A DNA stretch of 39,087 bases. Source: Bacteriovoracaceae bacterium. Its GTDB lineage: Bacteria > Bdellovibrionota > Bacteriovoracia > Bacteriovoracales > Bacteriovoracaceae. This document shows positions 17,893 through 26,660 of the stretch, one piece after another. The notes below the pieces were generated by a model, which worked only from the letters and a program-made list of their open reading frames with translations, ran no database searches and had not been told where the DNA came from. The stretch covers positions 1-39,087 of the forward strand of contig CANHIY010000013.1 of assembly GCA_947461175.1 (NCBI GenBank), in the 5' to 3' direction. The translations under genes were made by a program, and so were the position numbers. Positions within the stretch are counted from its first letter, which is position 1; each line of letters opens with the position of its first letter.

Positions 17893-20580
17893 CTACTGGT
17901 TCTCCCAATAACTTGCATCATCAAGGGTTGGTGCTTTTGAATCCCCTTGTGCGGGTTGATCGAATGAGGATGAATTTCCGCTACGTGGATCTATACCAGT
18001 TACAAAATATTCCAGGAACCCTTCGGACCCGGGCTGGACGGGAGCCCCTGTTTGTTTATTGATGAGTAATGAACTAACACCCTCTGGGATAATGAATTCT
18101 GAGGCCCCATATTTTGACATGGCAGAGGCCATGTAATCCGTCCACAAGGGAAGTGCTGCCTTACCGCCGGTTTCACCATAACCCAAGGGCCGGTTATCAT
18201 CAAATCCTACCCAGGAACCCACAACGAGGTTTGAAGAAAAACCCACAAAGAGGGCGTCCACATAATTATTGGTGGTGCCGGTTTTGCCACCAATGTTGGG
18301 AGAAAGTCTTCCTGCTGCCGCGGCAGTTCCGTAGAGGGTGACTCCCCTAAGAATATTGGTCATCACGAAAGCAAGTCTCGGATCATAAACTTGGGATGAG
18401 CTTAAACTAGCTTTGAAAGGATTTGTCTCGGAGGAAGTTTCTGAATCAGGGGCAGGAACTTTCCAGTCCTCATCGGCCGAAGGGAGAGGGTATTTTTTTC
18501 CATTGCGGTCGGTGATAGAGGTTATGTGCCTTAAGCGAACTGCCTTACCTCCGTTGGGGAACACAGCATAGCCCTTAGTGAGTTCAGTAAGGCTTATGCC
18601 AAAGGAGCCGAGGGAAAGGGACATGTCCTGTGGAATTTTTGCATCAATGTGCCAGCGCTTAACGAATTCCTGAATCTTTTTGACACCTAAATCTAGCACT
18701 AATCTTACTGTTGGAATGTTTCGGCTTACTTCCAGGGCATTTCTTAGGGTCATAGGACCCTGAAACTCTCCATCATAATTTCGCGGTTTCCAGCTTAATG
18801 AGTTATCAACACCCCCTAGGGCCTGAGGTGAATCCATGAGAATGCTTGAGGGGTGATAGCCCTGCTCCAAGGCCGCAGCAAATATAAAAGGTTTAAAGGC
18901 TGACCCAGGCTGCCTTAGTGACTGAATCGCTCGGTTAAATTGTGACTTCTGAAAATCTACTCCACCAACCATCGTCACCACATCTCCCGTGAGAGCATGA
19001 AGGGCAATCAATGCTCCTTCGACTTCAGGCTCCTGATCTAGAGAGGCCTTGTAAAACTTTTGCCTGGAGAGCAATTCTTTGAGACTTGGTTCCTTATATT
19101 TTTTGAAAAAATCAGAGTGGATGAGCTGATCATATGACATGTCTTTGTCTGTGATCTGAACCAAAACAACATCACCCCGTTTAAGAATCTTTGAGGGGGT
19201 TTTAATAGGATTAAAATAAACGGGATTTTCAGTAATCTTCCTCTCATGGGCCCAATCAAAGCCACTCTCTGGAATAATTGCCCTGGTGCCACCAATTTCA
19301 ACAAGAACAACTCTTTTTAAATCATCCACCTTTAAGACAACCCCGTTATAGGACTGACCTTTTTGAAGGAAATTAAGGAAAGGATCTTCAGACGAATTCC
19401 CAATTTCTATGAGGGATTGAAAGCGCTCATTTACCTTCTGAAGCTCATTTTGATAATAGGAAAGGTTGTTCTGAAGTGCATCATCATCTTCATGGAACTC
19501 AAAAATATTTTTTCCTTCAGTAGAAAAATTAAAGAACGTCGACTGATCACGAAGAATTTTTTTTCTTTGCTCAACGATATAATCTTTTACCTCATCGTCA
19601 GATTTTAAAAACTTCACTGGCCCAGAGAATCCTTGCCTTTTATCAAGTTCCTTAACTCTATCTTTCACCGCCTTATCAGCTTTTTCCTGAAGGGACCAAT
19701 CCAGAGTTGTCACCACTTTAAAACCATTGGTGAGAAACTCCTCAGTTCCCACGGACTTCATCACTTCTTGTCGGATCCAGTCCGTAAAGTGTCCACCCTT
19801 TATGTCGTTTGGCTTTCGGATCCGCATTTTAATGTTTTCATTTAAAGCGGAGTCATACTCCTTTTGATTAATTTTTCCCGTTTCAAACATTCTCTTTAAA
19901 ACATAATTCTGCCTGATCTTGGCAAAACCTGGATTGACGTAAGGAGAATATCTTCCTGGGGCCACTAATAATCCAGCAACCAAAGCCGCTTCGGCGGGAG
20001 TGGCTTCCTCAAGCTCCTTATCAAAATAACCCTTGAAAGCAGCTTTTACCCCATAATAACCGCCACCAAGATAAACCTGGTTTAAGTAGAGAAAAAGGAT
20101 TTCTTCTTTTGAAAACTTTTGTTCAATTTTACGGGCAAGTAAGAGGTCCTTAATCTTTCTCGACAAGGTTCTTTCTTTCGTTAGTAAGAATGATTTTGCG
20201 ACCTGCTGGGTGATGGTGGATCCACCCTGTACCAATCGGCCTTCTTTCATGTTAACGAGAAAGGCCCTCATGATCCCGTAGTAATCAATTCCCTCATGAT
20301 TAAAAAAATTATCATCTTCTGCAGCGAGGAAGGCGCCCACAATTCTTGGCGGTATTTTCTTAAAAGGAACCACATCTCGGGTTTCTTGACCAATTTCAAG
20401 AAGGACCTCTCCATCCTTTGATAATATTTTAGAATTCATCGGAGGATTATAATCCTTGAGGGAGTTAATCTGTGGAAGATCTGAGGAAATATAAAGGAAA
20501 ATCCCTGCCACCATTGTTAGGCCAAACAAGAGGAGAAAAAAAAGTACGGCTAGGGTTTTGATCAAACGTTTCAAGAACAA
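17893..20580 (-). CDS. mrcA: Class A penicillin-binding protein (PBP1A)
   Basis: GT51 'AAEDDNFFNHEGIDYYGIMRA', 'QGGSTITQQVAKSFLL', 'KIEQKFSKEEILFLYLNQVYLGGGYYGV'; transpeptidase 'RQPGSAFKPFIFAAAL', 'SRNIPTVRL', 'GKTGTTNNYVDALFVGF'. Confidence 0.95.
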   Translation of the reverse strand: MFLKRLIKTLAVLFFLLLFGLTMVAGIFLYISSDLPQINSLKDYNPPMNSKILSKDGEVLLEIGQETRDVVPFKKIPPRIVGAFLAAEDDNFFNHEGIDYYGIMRAFLVNMKEGRLVQGGSTITQQVAKSFLLTKERTLSRKIKDLLLARKIEQKFSKEEILFLYLNQVYLGGGYYGVKAAFKGYFDKELEEATPAEAALVAGLLVAPGRYSPYVNPGFAKIRQNYVLKRMFETGKINQKEYDSALNENIKMRIRKPNDIKGGHFTDWIRQEVMKSVGTEEFLTNGFKVVTTLDWSLQEKADKAVKDRVKELDKRQGFSGPVKFLKSDDEVKDYIVEQRKKILRDQSTFFNFSTEGKNIFEFHEDDDALQNNLSYYQNELQKVNERFQSLIEIGNSSEDPFLNFLQKGQSYNGVVLKVDDLKRVVLVEIGGTRAIIPESGFDWAHERKITENPVYFNPIKTPSKILKRGDVVLVQITDKDMSYDQLIHSDFFKKYKEPSLKELLSRQKFYKASLDQEPEVEGALIALHALTGDVVTMVGGVDFQKSQFNRAIQSLRQPGSAFKPFIFAAALEQGYHPSSILMDSPQALGGVDNSLSWKPRNYDGEFQGPMTLRNALEVSRNIPTVRLVLDLGVKKIQEFVKRWHIDAKIPQDMSLSLGSFGISLTELTKGYAVFPNGGKAVRLRHITSITDRNGKKYPLPSADEDWKVPAPDSETSSETNPFKASLSSSQVYDPRLAFVMTNILRGVTLYGTAAAAGRLSPNIGGKTGTTNNYVDALFVGFSSNLVVGSWVGFDDNRPLGYGETGGKAALPLWTDYMASAMSKYGASEFIIPEGVSSLLINKQTGAPVQPGSEGFLEYFVTGIDPRSGNSSSFDQPAQGDSKAPTLDDASYWENQ

Positions 20581-20637
20581 GTCCTATGTAAAAGTTCAGC
20601 TGCTTTATTTTAAGTTAAAAAAAAGAATTTGAAAGGT

Positions 20638-20859
20638 TTAGTCCTTGTAATCAACCTCTTTAAGCTGATCACTTAAAATTTTTATCTTCTTCTCAGCATT
20701 CTCAAGGGTCACTCGGCAATTCTTATATAATTGAATCCCTTGCTCAAATTTTTTTAAACTCTCATCTAAGTTTATATCTCCCGACTCTAGTTCTCGGACA
20801 ATCTTCTCTAACTCTTTTAAGGAATTCTCAAAATGAGAAGTGTCAGTCATTTGGTCCAT
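20638..20859 (-). CDS. xseB: Exodeoxyribonuclease VII small subunit
   Basis: 'FENSLKELEKIVRELESGDINLDESLKKFEQGIQLYKNCRVTLENAEKKI'; start moved to ATG 20859 (GGGCGG upstream). Confidence 0.93.
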   Translation of the reverse strand: MDQMTDTSHFENSLKELEKIVRELESGDINLDESLKKFEQGIQLYKNCRVTLENAEKKIKILSDQLKEVDYKD

Positions 20860-21001
20860 TTTTCCGCCCTTTATACGTTTCAACCCATAATGTCACAGAG
20901 AGAATTAATTCGACAAGATCTTCATCTCGGATGAAATTGCCTATACTCGTTTTCCATGACTCAACTTGATAGACTTGCCTAAGGGAAACTGTTTCACACT
21001 C

Positions 21002-21012
21002 CATCAGGATGA
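21002..21012 (+). promoter_or_regulatory. Candidate CsrA-binding site (CATCAGGATGA) in flgF leader
   Basis: AGGAT loop closable by CCATC/GAAGG with one mismatch; same 11-mer as in the flgJ leader. Confidence 0.45.
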
Positions 21013-21020
21013 AGGGGTCC

Positions 21021-21863
21021 ATGAAAAATATTTGGGTACCATTATCAGGCCAGGTCGCTCAACAAAGAAAAGTTGAGACCATTGCCAATAATGTCGCAAA
21101 TGCCAACACTGTTGGTTTTAAAAAAGATCAACTCGTCTTCAAAGAACACCTCACGGCACTCACCTCAGGAGTAGAGGATATTCACATTCCGCGGAAAGAG
21201 TTTTCACCGGCGGATTTTTATCACACCGATGGTGCGGAAAATGCCATGGTTTCCGTTGATGGCAGTTTTACAGTCTTTGAACAAGGTAACATGATCCCCA
21301 CAAGTAACCCTCTAGACCTGGCCCTTAAGGGTGAAGGGTTTATCGAAGTCCTCTCCCCCCACGGGGTTAGATTCACCCGTAAAGGAAACCTGTCTCTTAG
21401 TCGTGAGGGAGAGCTTGTCACAGATCAGGGTTTTAAGGTTCTCAGTGCTTTGAATATCACAGATGAATTATTAAGAGCACCTGCCTCCAGCGAAAACCTC
21501 CCCTCACCTGAAGAGAGAATTCTAAAAGTCCCCGGAAACACTAAACTTACCTTTACGAGTGACGGTGAAATACTGACCAAAGAGGGCATTGTCGGGAAAA
21601 TTTCAGTCATCGAGTTCAAAGATAAGCATGCGCTTAAAAAAGAAGGAAACTCTATCTTCCTGAGCCCGGATGAAAAAAATATCAATCGTACTAACATCCA
21701 GACAACGGTAAATCAGGGGTTTCTTGAGGGGTCCAATGTAAATGCCATTGAAGAAATGTCAGAACTCATCAAGGCTCACCGGCATTTTGAATCTATTCAA
21801 AAGGCCATAAATGCCTACGACCAAATTTCGGGTAAGGCCGCAAATGAAATTGGCAAATTTTAA
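21021..21863 (+). CDS. flgF: Flagellar basal-body rod protein FlgF-like
   Basis: 'VETIANNVANANTVGFKKDQLVF', 'KGEGFIEVLSPHGVRFTRKGNLSLSREGELVTDQGFKVL', 'EGSNVNAIEEMSELIKAHRHFESIQKAI'; ATG 21021 with AAGGGG SD (track start 21009). Confidence 0.85.
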   Translation: MKNIWVPLSGQVAQQRKVETIANNVANANTVGFKKDQLVFKEHLTALTSGVEDIHIPRKEFSPADFYHTDGAENAMVSVDGSFTVFEQGNMIPTSNPLDLALKGEGFIEVLSPHGVRFTRKGNLSLSREGELVTDQGFKVLSALNITDELLRAPASSENLPSPEERILKVPGNTKLTFTSDGEILTKEGIVGKISVIEFKDKHALKKEGNSIFLSPDEKNINRTNIQTTVNQGFLEGSNVNAIEEMSELIKAHRHFESIQKAINAYDQISGKAANEIGKF

Positions 21864-21876
21864 TGAGGAGAAATGA

Positions 21877-22662
21877 ATGATCCGAGCACTTCACACATCA
21901 GCAACCGGCATGGCGGCACAGGAATCGAACGTAAACACGATTTCAAATAATATCGCCAACGTCAATACGACAGGATTTAAAAAAGCACGGACTGAATTTG
22001 ATGACCTCCTCTATGAAACAATTCAAGAAGCGGGTGCCAAATCCTCAGGATCAACTGAATACAACGTAGGACATCAGGTCGGATCAGGAGCGAAGGTTTC
22101 TGCCACCAGGAAAATTCACTCTCAGGGATCTCCTCAAATGACCAACAACCCCTATGATCTCATGATCAATGGGGAAGGGTTTATGGGGATTGTTGCTCCA
22201 AATGGAGAATTAAAATACACCCGTGATGGTTCATTCAACGTAGATGCCCAGGGAAACCTTGTGACACGAGCAGGGCATAGGGTTTTTCCAGGAATAGTTG
22301 TTCCTCCAAATATTATGAGGATTAATATTTCAGAAGCTGGAAACGTGGAAGCATTTACAAGAGAATCTGTAGAGGCCATTAATCTAGGCCAGATACCGGT
22401 TTTCACATTTGTGAATCCTACTGGTCTTAGGTCTGATGGAGGAAATCTTCTGGCAGCCACCGGAGCCTCCGGTCAGGCGATTCAAACGGTGGCCGGTGAA
22501 AATGGTTCAGGCATCCTCATGCAAGGGGCTATTGAAGCCTCAAACGTTAATGTCATGAATGAAATGACAGATCTGATTAAAGCACAAAGGGCTTATGAAA
22601 TGAACTCAAAGGTCATGGGTGTGGCCGATCAGATGCTACAAACAGTGAATAACATCAGATGA
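21877..22662 (+). CDS. flgG: Flagellar distal rod protein FlgG
   Basis: 'MIRALHTSATGMAAQESNVNTISNNIANVNTTGFKKARTEFDDLLYETI', 'EASNVNVMNEMTDLIKAQRAYEMNSKVM'. Confidence 0.97.
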   Translation: MIRALHTSATGMAAQESNVNTISNNIANVNTTGFKKARTEFDDLLYETIQEAGAKSSGSTEYNVGHQVGSGAKVSATRKIHSQGSPQMTNNPYDLMINGEGFMGIVAPNGELKYTRDGSFNVDAQGNLVTRAGHRVFPGIVVPPNIMRINISEAGNVEAFTRESVEAINLGQIPVFTFVNPTGLRSDGGNLLAATGASGQAIQTVAGENGSGILMQGAIEASNVNVMNEMTDLIKAQRAYEMNSKVMGVADQMLQTVNNIR

Positions 22663-23540
22663 TTCATAAGCTGATTATTCTGATGACTTTTATTATAAGT
22701 TTAAACCGGGGGTTTTCCTGTGAGATCACACTTCCCGAAAAAATCCTTATCTTAAAGAACTCGGATCGGCTTGAAATTTTGAATAAGTATGATGAATGTT
22801 CAAAAGAAACTCTAAATGAAGTTGCGACAATTCTTAATTCTGTTGAGGGCAAGATTACTGGTCATCAAGTTCAAGAGATTCTTAGTTCTAAAAACCACCC
22901 CGTGGTTATTCATCCACACATCATTGAAGTTTATCAACTCAAAAATTTAACCAGAGAACAACTACAAGTTCCCCTAGATCATCAACTTACATCCATTGAT
23001 CCTATGAATGAACCAAACTCTATTTCTTTAAATAACAATGATCAGATAAAAGTCGTTTGCGAAGAGTGTCAGTTCGAAAAAAATCAAGTCCTGTACGTTA
23101 ATGTTCTCAGTCTTAACGGAAGTTTATTGAAGCTAAAAGTAAAGGGAGAATTTAATAAAAGGCTAAAAGCATTTTATGTAAAAAAATTCATCCCAGCTTT
23201 TTCAGAAATCAAGAAAGAGGATCTAAGAGAAGATTTTTCTGACCCCATCCCACATACGGATCTCCTGAATGAGCTTGGGACTCTCCATTTTTTTAAAACA
23301 AACAAGCCCCTGAAGGCAGGGGCAATTATTAAAAAATCCGATTTAAATGGAATCAATCTCGTAAGGGCCGGTAACAATACGGAAGTTATTATTGAAAATA
23401 AATTTTTAAAACTGAAAACTACAGGAATTTCAAGAAACAACGGCTCCTATGGAGACTTAATTGAAGTTCTTAATCTCCAAAAGAAAAAAAAATATTTAGG
23501 TAAAGTCATTGATATTAACAAAATCATAGTGGATTTATGA
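22659..23540 (+). CDS. flgA: Flagella basal body P-ring formation protein FlgA
   Basis: Secreted; SAF-like C-term 'FFKTNKPLKAGAIIKKSDLNGINLVRAGNNTEVIIENKFLKLKTTGISRNNGSYGDLIEVLNLQKKKKYLGKV'; lies between flgG and flgH. Confidence 0.85.
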   Translation: MIHKLIILMTFIISLNRGFSCEITLPEKILILKNSDRLEILNKYDECSKETLNEVATILNSVEGKITGHQVQEILSSKNHPVVIHPHIIEVYQLKNLTREQLQVPLDHQLTSIDPMNEPNSISLNNNDQIKVVCEECQFEKNQVLYVNVLSLNGSLLKLKVKGEFNKRLKAFYVKKFIPAFSEIKKEDLREDFSDPIPHTDLLNELGTLHFFKTNKPLKAGAIIKKSDLNGINLVRAGNNTEVIIENKFLKLKTTGISRNNGSYGDLIEVLNLQKKKKYLGKVIDINKIIVDL

Positions 23541-24319
23541 AAACAATTATTCTCTTTCTTTTGTTTTTTTTAGCTTCTTGCGCCAATTACATAAACTCTC
23601 TTCATCGTCAGATTGATAGAGATGAACAAAGGCCACAACAGCGCAAAGGACCATCTACCCTGAACCGTTTCGGGCCTAGGGAAGAGGATCGTTTTCGTCC
23701 TGAGCGGGACAAAAGACCCATAAACAATCCTATGACATTCTCACTCGGCAGTGATCCTTCGGGACAGATTCGTCCGCCAGTTAAACGGGACTATAGACCA
23801 CAGCGACTTCAGGCAAATGATTTCGTAGATAATGATAACAACGGCTCTCTTTGGGCTAATCAAGGTTCTAGTGCCTCACTCTTCACCTACCAAAATGATA
23901 AAAGAAGAGGAGACATGGTTATCATTAATGTGTTGGAAAATTTAAGAAATCAAATTTCATCAGAACTTAAACGCACCTTTCCTGATAAGCCTAAAAAATC
24001 CACCAAAGAGGATAAAGAAGGTGGAGAAAATGCTGAGAAAAAAGCGGCTCAAAATTCACCTACTCCCGGGAATCCTCAGGATAATGAGATGGATATGAAG
24101 GTTTATGACAAGATTTCAGGAACGGTTATGGAAGAGGTAAGCAAAGACTACATCCTCCTTAAAGGAAAAAAGGAAGTTATCTTTAAAAAGGAAAAAAGGT
24201 TCATCGAAATTCAAGCTCTTGTGTCAAGAAAAGACATCATGGAAAATGATTATGTGAATTCGGACCGTTTACTAGAATCAAGGGTTTTTGTCGTAGGAAG
24301 GAATCAAAATGATGAATAA
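23537..24319 (+). CDS. flgH: Flagellar L-ring protein FlgH (divergent)
   Basis: Lipobox 'FLASC'; 'GSLWANQGSSASLFTYQNDKRRGDMVIINVLENL', C-term 'ALVSRKDIMENDYVNSDRLLESRV'; synteny. Confidence 0.82.
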   Translation: MKTIILFLLFFLASCANYINSLHRQIDRDEQRPQQRKGPSTLNRFGPREEDRFRPERDKRPINNPMTFSLGSDPSGQIRPPVKRDYRPQRLQANDFVDNDNNGSLWANQGSSASLFTYQNDKRRGDMVIINVLENLRNQISSELKRTFPDKPKKSTKEDKEGGENAEKKAAQNSPTPGNPQDNEMDMKVYDKISGTVMEEVSKDYILLKGKKEVIFKKEKRFIEIQALVSRKDIMENDYVNSDRLLESRVFVVGRNQNDE

Positions 24320-25307
24320 GTTTGTTGTATTCGTTTTTCTTATCTTCATGAACTCAGCTTTCGCAAATTCAAGCCGCTTAAAAGATTTAGTCACCATAAA
24401 GGGTGTCAGAGAAAATCAACTTATTGGTTATGGTCTTGTGATCGGTTTAAATGGAACTGGTGATGGCGGCGGAGAAATAACCAATACTTCTCTTAAAAAA
24501 ATGTTCCAAACTCTAGGCCTTAACCCGCAAAGAGAAGTGACTTCTAAAAATGTTGCCGCCGTTATTGTTACTGCAAAACTAGCTCCTTTTAGCCGTGTAG
24601 GGCAGAACCTTGACGTTACAGTTTCCTCCATTGGAGACGCCTCTTCTTTAGCAGGTGGTACACTGCTTGTGACTCCCCTAAAGGGTGGAGACGGACATAT
24701 CTATGCCGTCGCTAGTGGCTCCCTTTCCATTGGCGGATTAGAAAAGGGAAAAAAGTTTGCGACGACTGCGCGAATACCAAACGGTGGTTCTGTAGAAAAA
24801 GAAATTGATATGTCATTTAATGATAAAAGGGCCATAAGAATGGCGCTTAATCAGCCGGATTTTACAACCGCTGCCCGGATAGAGAGGGTGATCAATCAGG
24901 AGCTCGGTGGAAAGTATGCCACAGCAACCGATGCGACTACCATTGACCTCATTATTCCGACCTATTATGAAAGAAAGGTTGTTGAATTAATTGCGAATAT
25001 TGAAAACTTCAAAGTTATTGCAGACACTCAGGCAAAAATCGTCATCAATGAACGTACTGGCACTTTGGTTGCCGGAGGTGACATTATTTTAAAAAAATCT
25101 GCTATTAGTCACGGCGATCTCATGCTGGAAATTAAAGGATCAGAGGGCTCAGGAAATAAATATGTCCAGCTCATGGAGCAATCAACGACGATTAACGACT
25201 TGGTTAAGGCTTTAAATGCTCTGGGCACCAAACCTGAAGACCTCATTTCCATTTTCCAGGCCCTAAAGCAAAATGGTTCCTTACTTGCAGATATTGAACT
25301 GATTTAA
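24309..25307 (+). CDS. flgI: Flagellar P-ring protein FlgI
   Basis: 'RLKDLVTIKGVRENQLIGYGLVIGLNGTGDG', 'NVAAVIVTAKLAPFSRVGQNLDVTVSSIGDASSLAGGTLLVTPLKGGDG'. Confidence 0.97.
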   Translation: MMNKFVVFVFLIFMNSAFANSSRLKDLVTIKGVRENQLIGYGLVIGLNGTGDGGGEITNTSLKKMFQTLGLNPQREVTSKNVAAVIVTAKLAPFSRVGQNLDVTVSSIGDASSLAGGTLLVTPLKGGDGHIYAVASGSLSIGGLEKGKKFATTARIPNGGSVEKEIDMSFNDKRAIRMALNQPDFTTAARIERVINQELGGKYATATDATTIDLIIPTYYERKVVELIANIENFKVIADTQAKIVINERTGTLVAGGDIILKKSAISHGDLMLEIKGSEGSGNKYVQLMEQSTTINDLVKALNALGTKPEDLISIFQALKQNGSLLADIELI

Positions 25308-25401
25308 ACCCTGAAATTTCAAGTGTTATGGATAGTAAGACAGATACTGGAATATTTTTCCTATAGGTTTTTTTCCCTAACACTCCCCCCCTCAAAAATG
25401 C

Positions 25402-25451
25402 TACACTAAAAAAAGCGGGCCTCATCAGGATGATGAGAAGCTAAAACCAGG
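25402..25451 (+). promoter_or_regulatory. Candidate extended -10 (TGC TACACT) and short leader with two AGGAT hairpins (CsrA-type sites)
   Basis: TACACT 25402-25407; CTCATC-AGGAT-GATGAG 25421-25437; ACC-AGGAT-GGT overlapping the ATG at 25452. Confidence 0.5.
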
Positions 25452-25811
25452 ATGGTATCGTTGAAGGTTAATTCACAAATACAACCACATTTTCAATCCA
25501 ATCCAAAGGCAACTAACCCCATCAAGCCATTTGAAGAAATTGCTGAGGGCATGGAGGCAAGCTTTACTTCTCATATGCTTTCAGAAATGAGAAAAACTAT
25601 ACCCAAGGAAGCTCCAGATTCATCTGCCATGGATTACTATAATTCCATGCTTGATTCAGAAAGATCACAACTTATGGCAAAATCAGACACGGGCCTTGGA
25701 GTAAAGAAAATCATCCTCGACCAAATCGTGCCTAACCATATGAAGCACTACCTACAAAAAGAGCACCCTCAAGTTCGTCAAAGAATGACGAAGGAGATGA
25801 CAAATGAGTAG
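25452..25811 (+). CDS. flgJ: FlgJ-type rod-binding (scaffolding) protein, no muramidase domain
   Basis: 'EIAEGMEASFTSHMLSEMRKTIPKE...DYYNSMLDSERSQLMAKSDTGLGVKKIILDQI'. Confidence 0.85.
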   Translation: MVSLKVNSQIQPHFQSNPKATNPIKPFEEIAEGMEASFTSHMLSEMRKTIPKEAPDSSAMDYYNSMLDSERSQLMAKSDTGLGVKKIILDQIVPNHMKHYLQKEHPQVRQRMTKEMTNE

Positions 25812-26130
25812 CATTGACACACGTCCGTCCTTTTTTCCAAGAACCCGAGACATTAAGTCTGAGGGCACAAAGCCTGGGAACAAAATTGACCAAATCCAAC
25901 GCAACAGCACGGAAAGAGCAGCTGAAATCACGGATAAAACAGCAGCCGATGCTAAGGTTAATATTCCTGAGGGAGTAAAAGAATTTTCACGGATTAAAAA
26001 GGCTGCCATGAACGCTGAAGAGCCTGACAATTCAGAAAAAATTGCCAAACTCAAAGCACAAATTGAGGCTGGCACTTACGAAGTTGACTACGACGCTCTC
26101 GCAGACAAGATACTTAGCTCCGAGTTTTAA
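25804..26130 (+). CDS. flgM: Anti-sigma-28 factor FlgM
   Basis: C-term 'NSEKIAKLKAQIEAGTYEVDYDALADKILSSEF'; synteny. Confidence 0.85.
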   Translation: MSSIDTRPSFFPRTRDIKSEGTKPGNKIDQIQRNSTERAAEITDKTAADAKVNIPEGVKEFSRIKKAAMNAEEPDNSEKIAKLKAQIEAGTYEVDYDALADKILSSEF

Positions 26131-26141
26131 AGGAGATAGTC

Positions 26142-26645
26142 ATGAACCATCGTCTTGACGAAAAGAAGCTTTACTATCAACAAACCATAACGATCTGGGA
26201 AAACTTTTGTCAGTTTCATAAAGAGCTTTATGATTTAACCTGTGAAGAATATCTTACTCTGCTTGAAAGTGACATTGAATCCCTTGAAAAAATGTTGCCT
26301 GTAAAAGAAGAAATTATTCGTAAGATCAGCGAGCTTGAAAAAGACCGTGCTGACTTAATAAATAAACTCAACTCTTCAGCACTTTTTTCACCTGAAATAA
26401 AACGAGCCTGGGATATGCTCAACGCTTTTTCTGATCTTGAAAATGAGGGGTCTGTACCTATTTTAAAAAACCTTCATGCTCTCTTGATTGATATTATCCA
26501 AAAAATCCAGGAGCAAAATAAAAAAAATCAGGTTTTTTTAAACAAGGCAATGATCTCGATCCGTGAAGTTAAGGATGGCTTTACGGGTAAAAAACAATTC
26601 ACCACCTATGGGGCAAACGGACAAACACGTTCTCTCAATAGGTAG
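26142..26645 (+). CDS. flgN: Flagellar chaperone FlgN-like
   Basis: Helical 167 aa; 'EEYLTLLESDIESLEKMLPVKEEIIRKISELEKDR'; located between flgM and flgK. Confidence 0.75.
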   Translation: MNHRLDEKKLYYQQTITIWENFCQFHKELYDLTCEEYLTLLESDIESLEKMLPVKEEIIRKISELEKDRADLINKLNSSALFSPEIKRAWDMLNAFSDLENEGSVPILKNLHALLIDIIQKIQEQNKKNQVFLNKAMISIREVKDGFTGKKQFTTYGANGQTRSLNR

Positions 26646-26660
26646 TACAGGGGACTAGGA

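Noticed and set aside
18000-18341. Small ORFs antisense/out of frame to PBP1A (18000..18203, 18114..18341, 19038..19310, 19363..19845)
   Set aside because: Embedded in an unambiguous PBP1A reading frame; low-complexity, no domain.
23304-23345. Strong hairpin GCCCCT-GAAGGC-AGGGGC inside flgA with T-rich sequence on the minus-strand side
   Set aside because: Fully explained by coding of the SAF-like 'KPLKAGA' segment; no gene ends there on either strand, so calling a terminator is unsupported.
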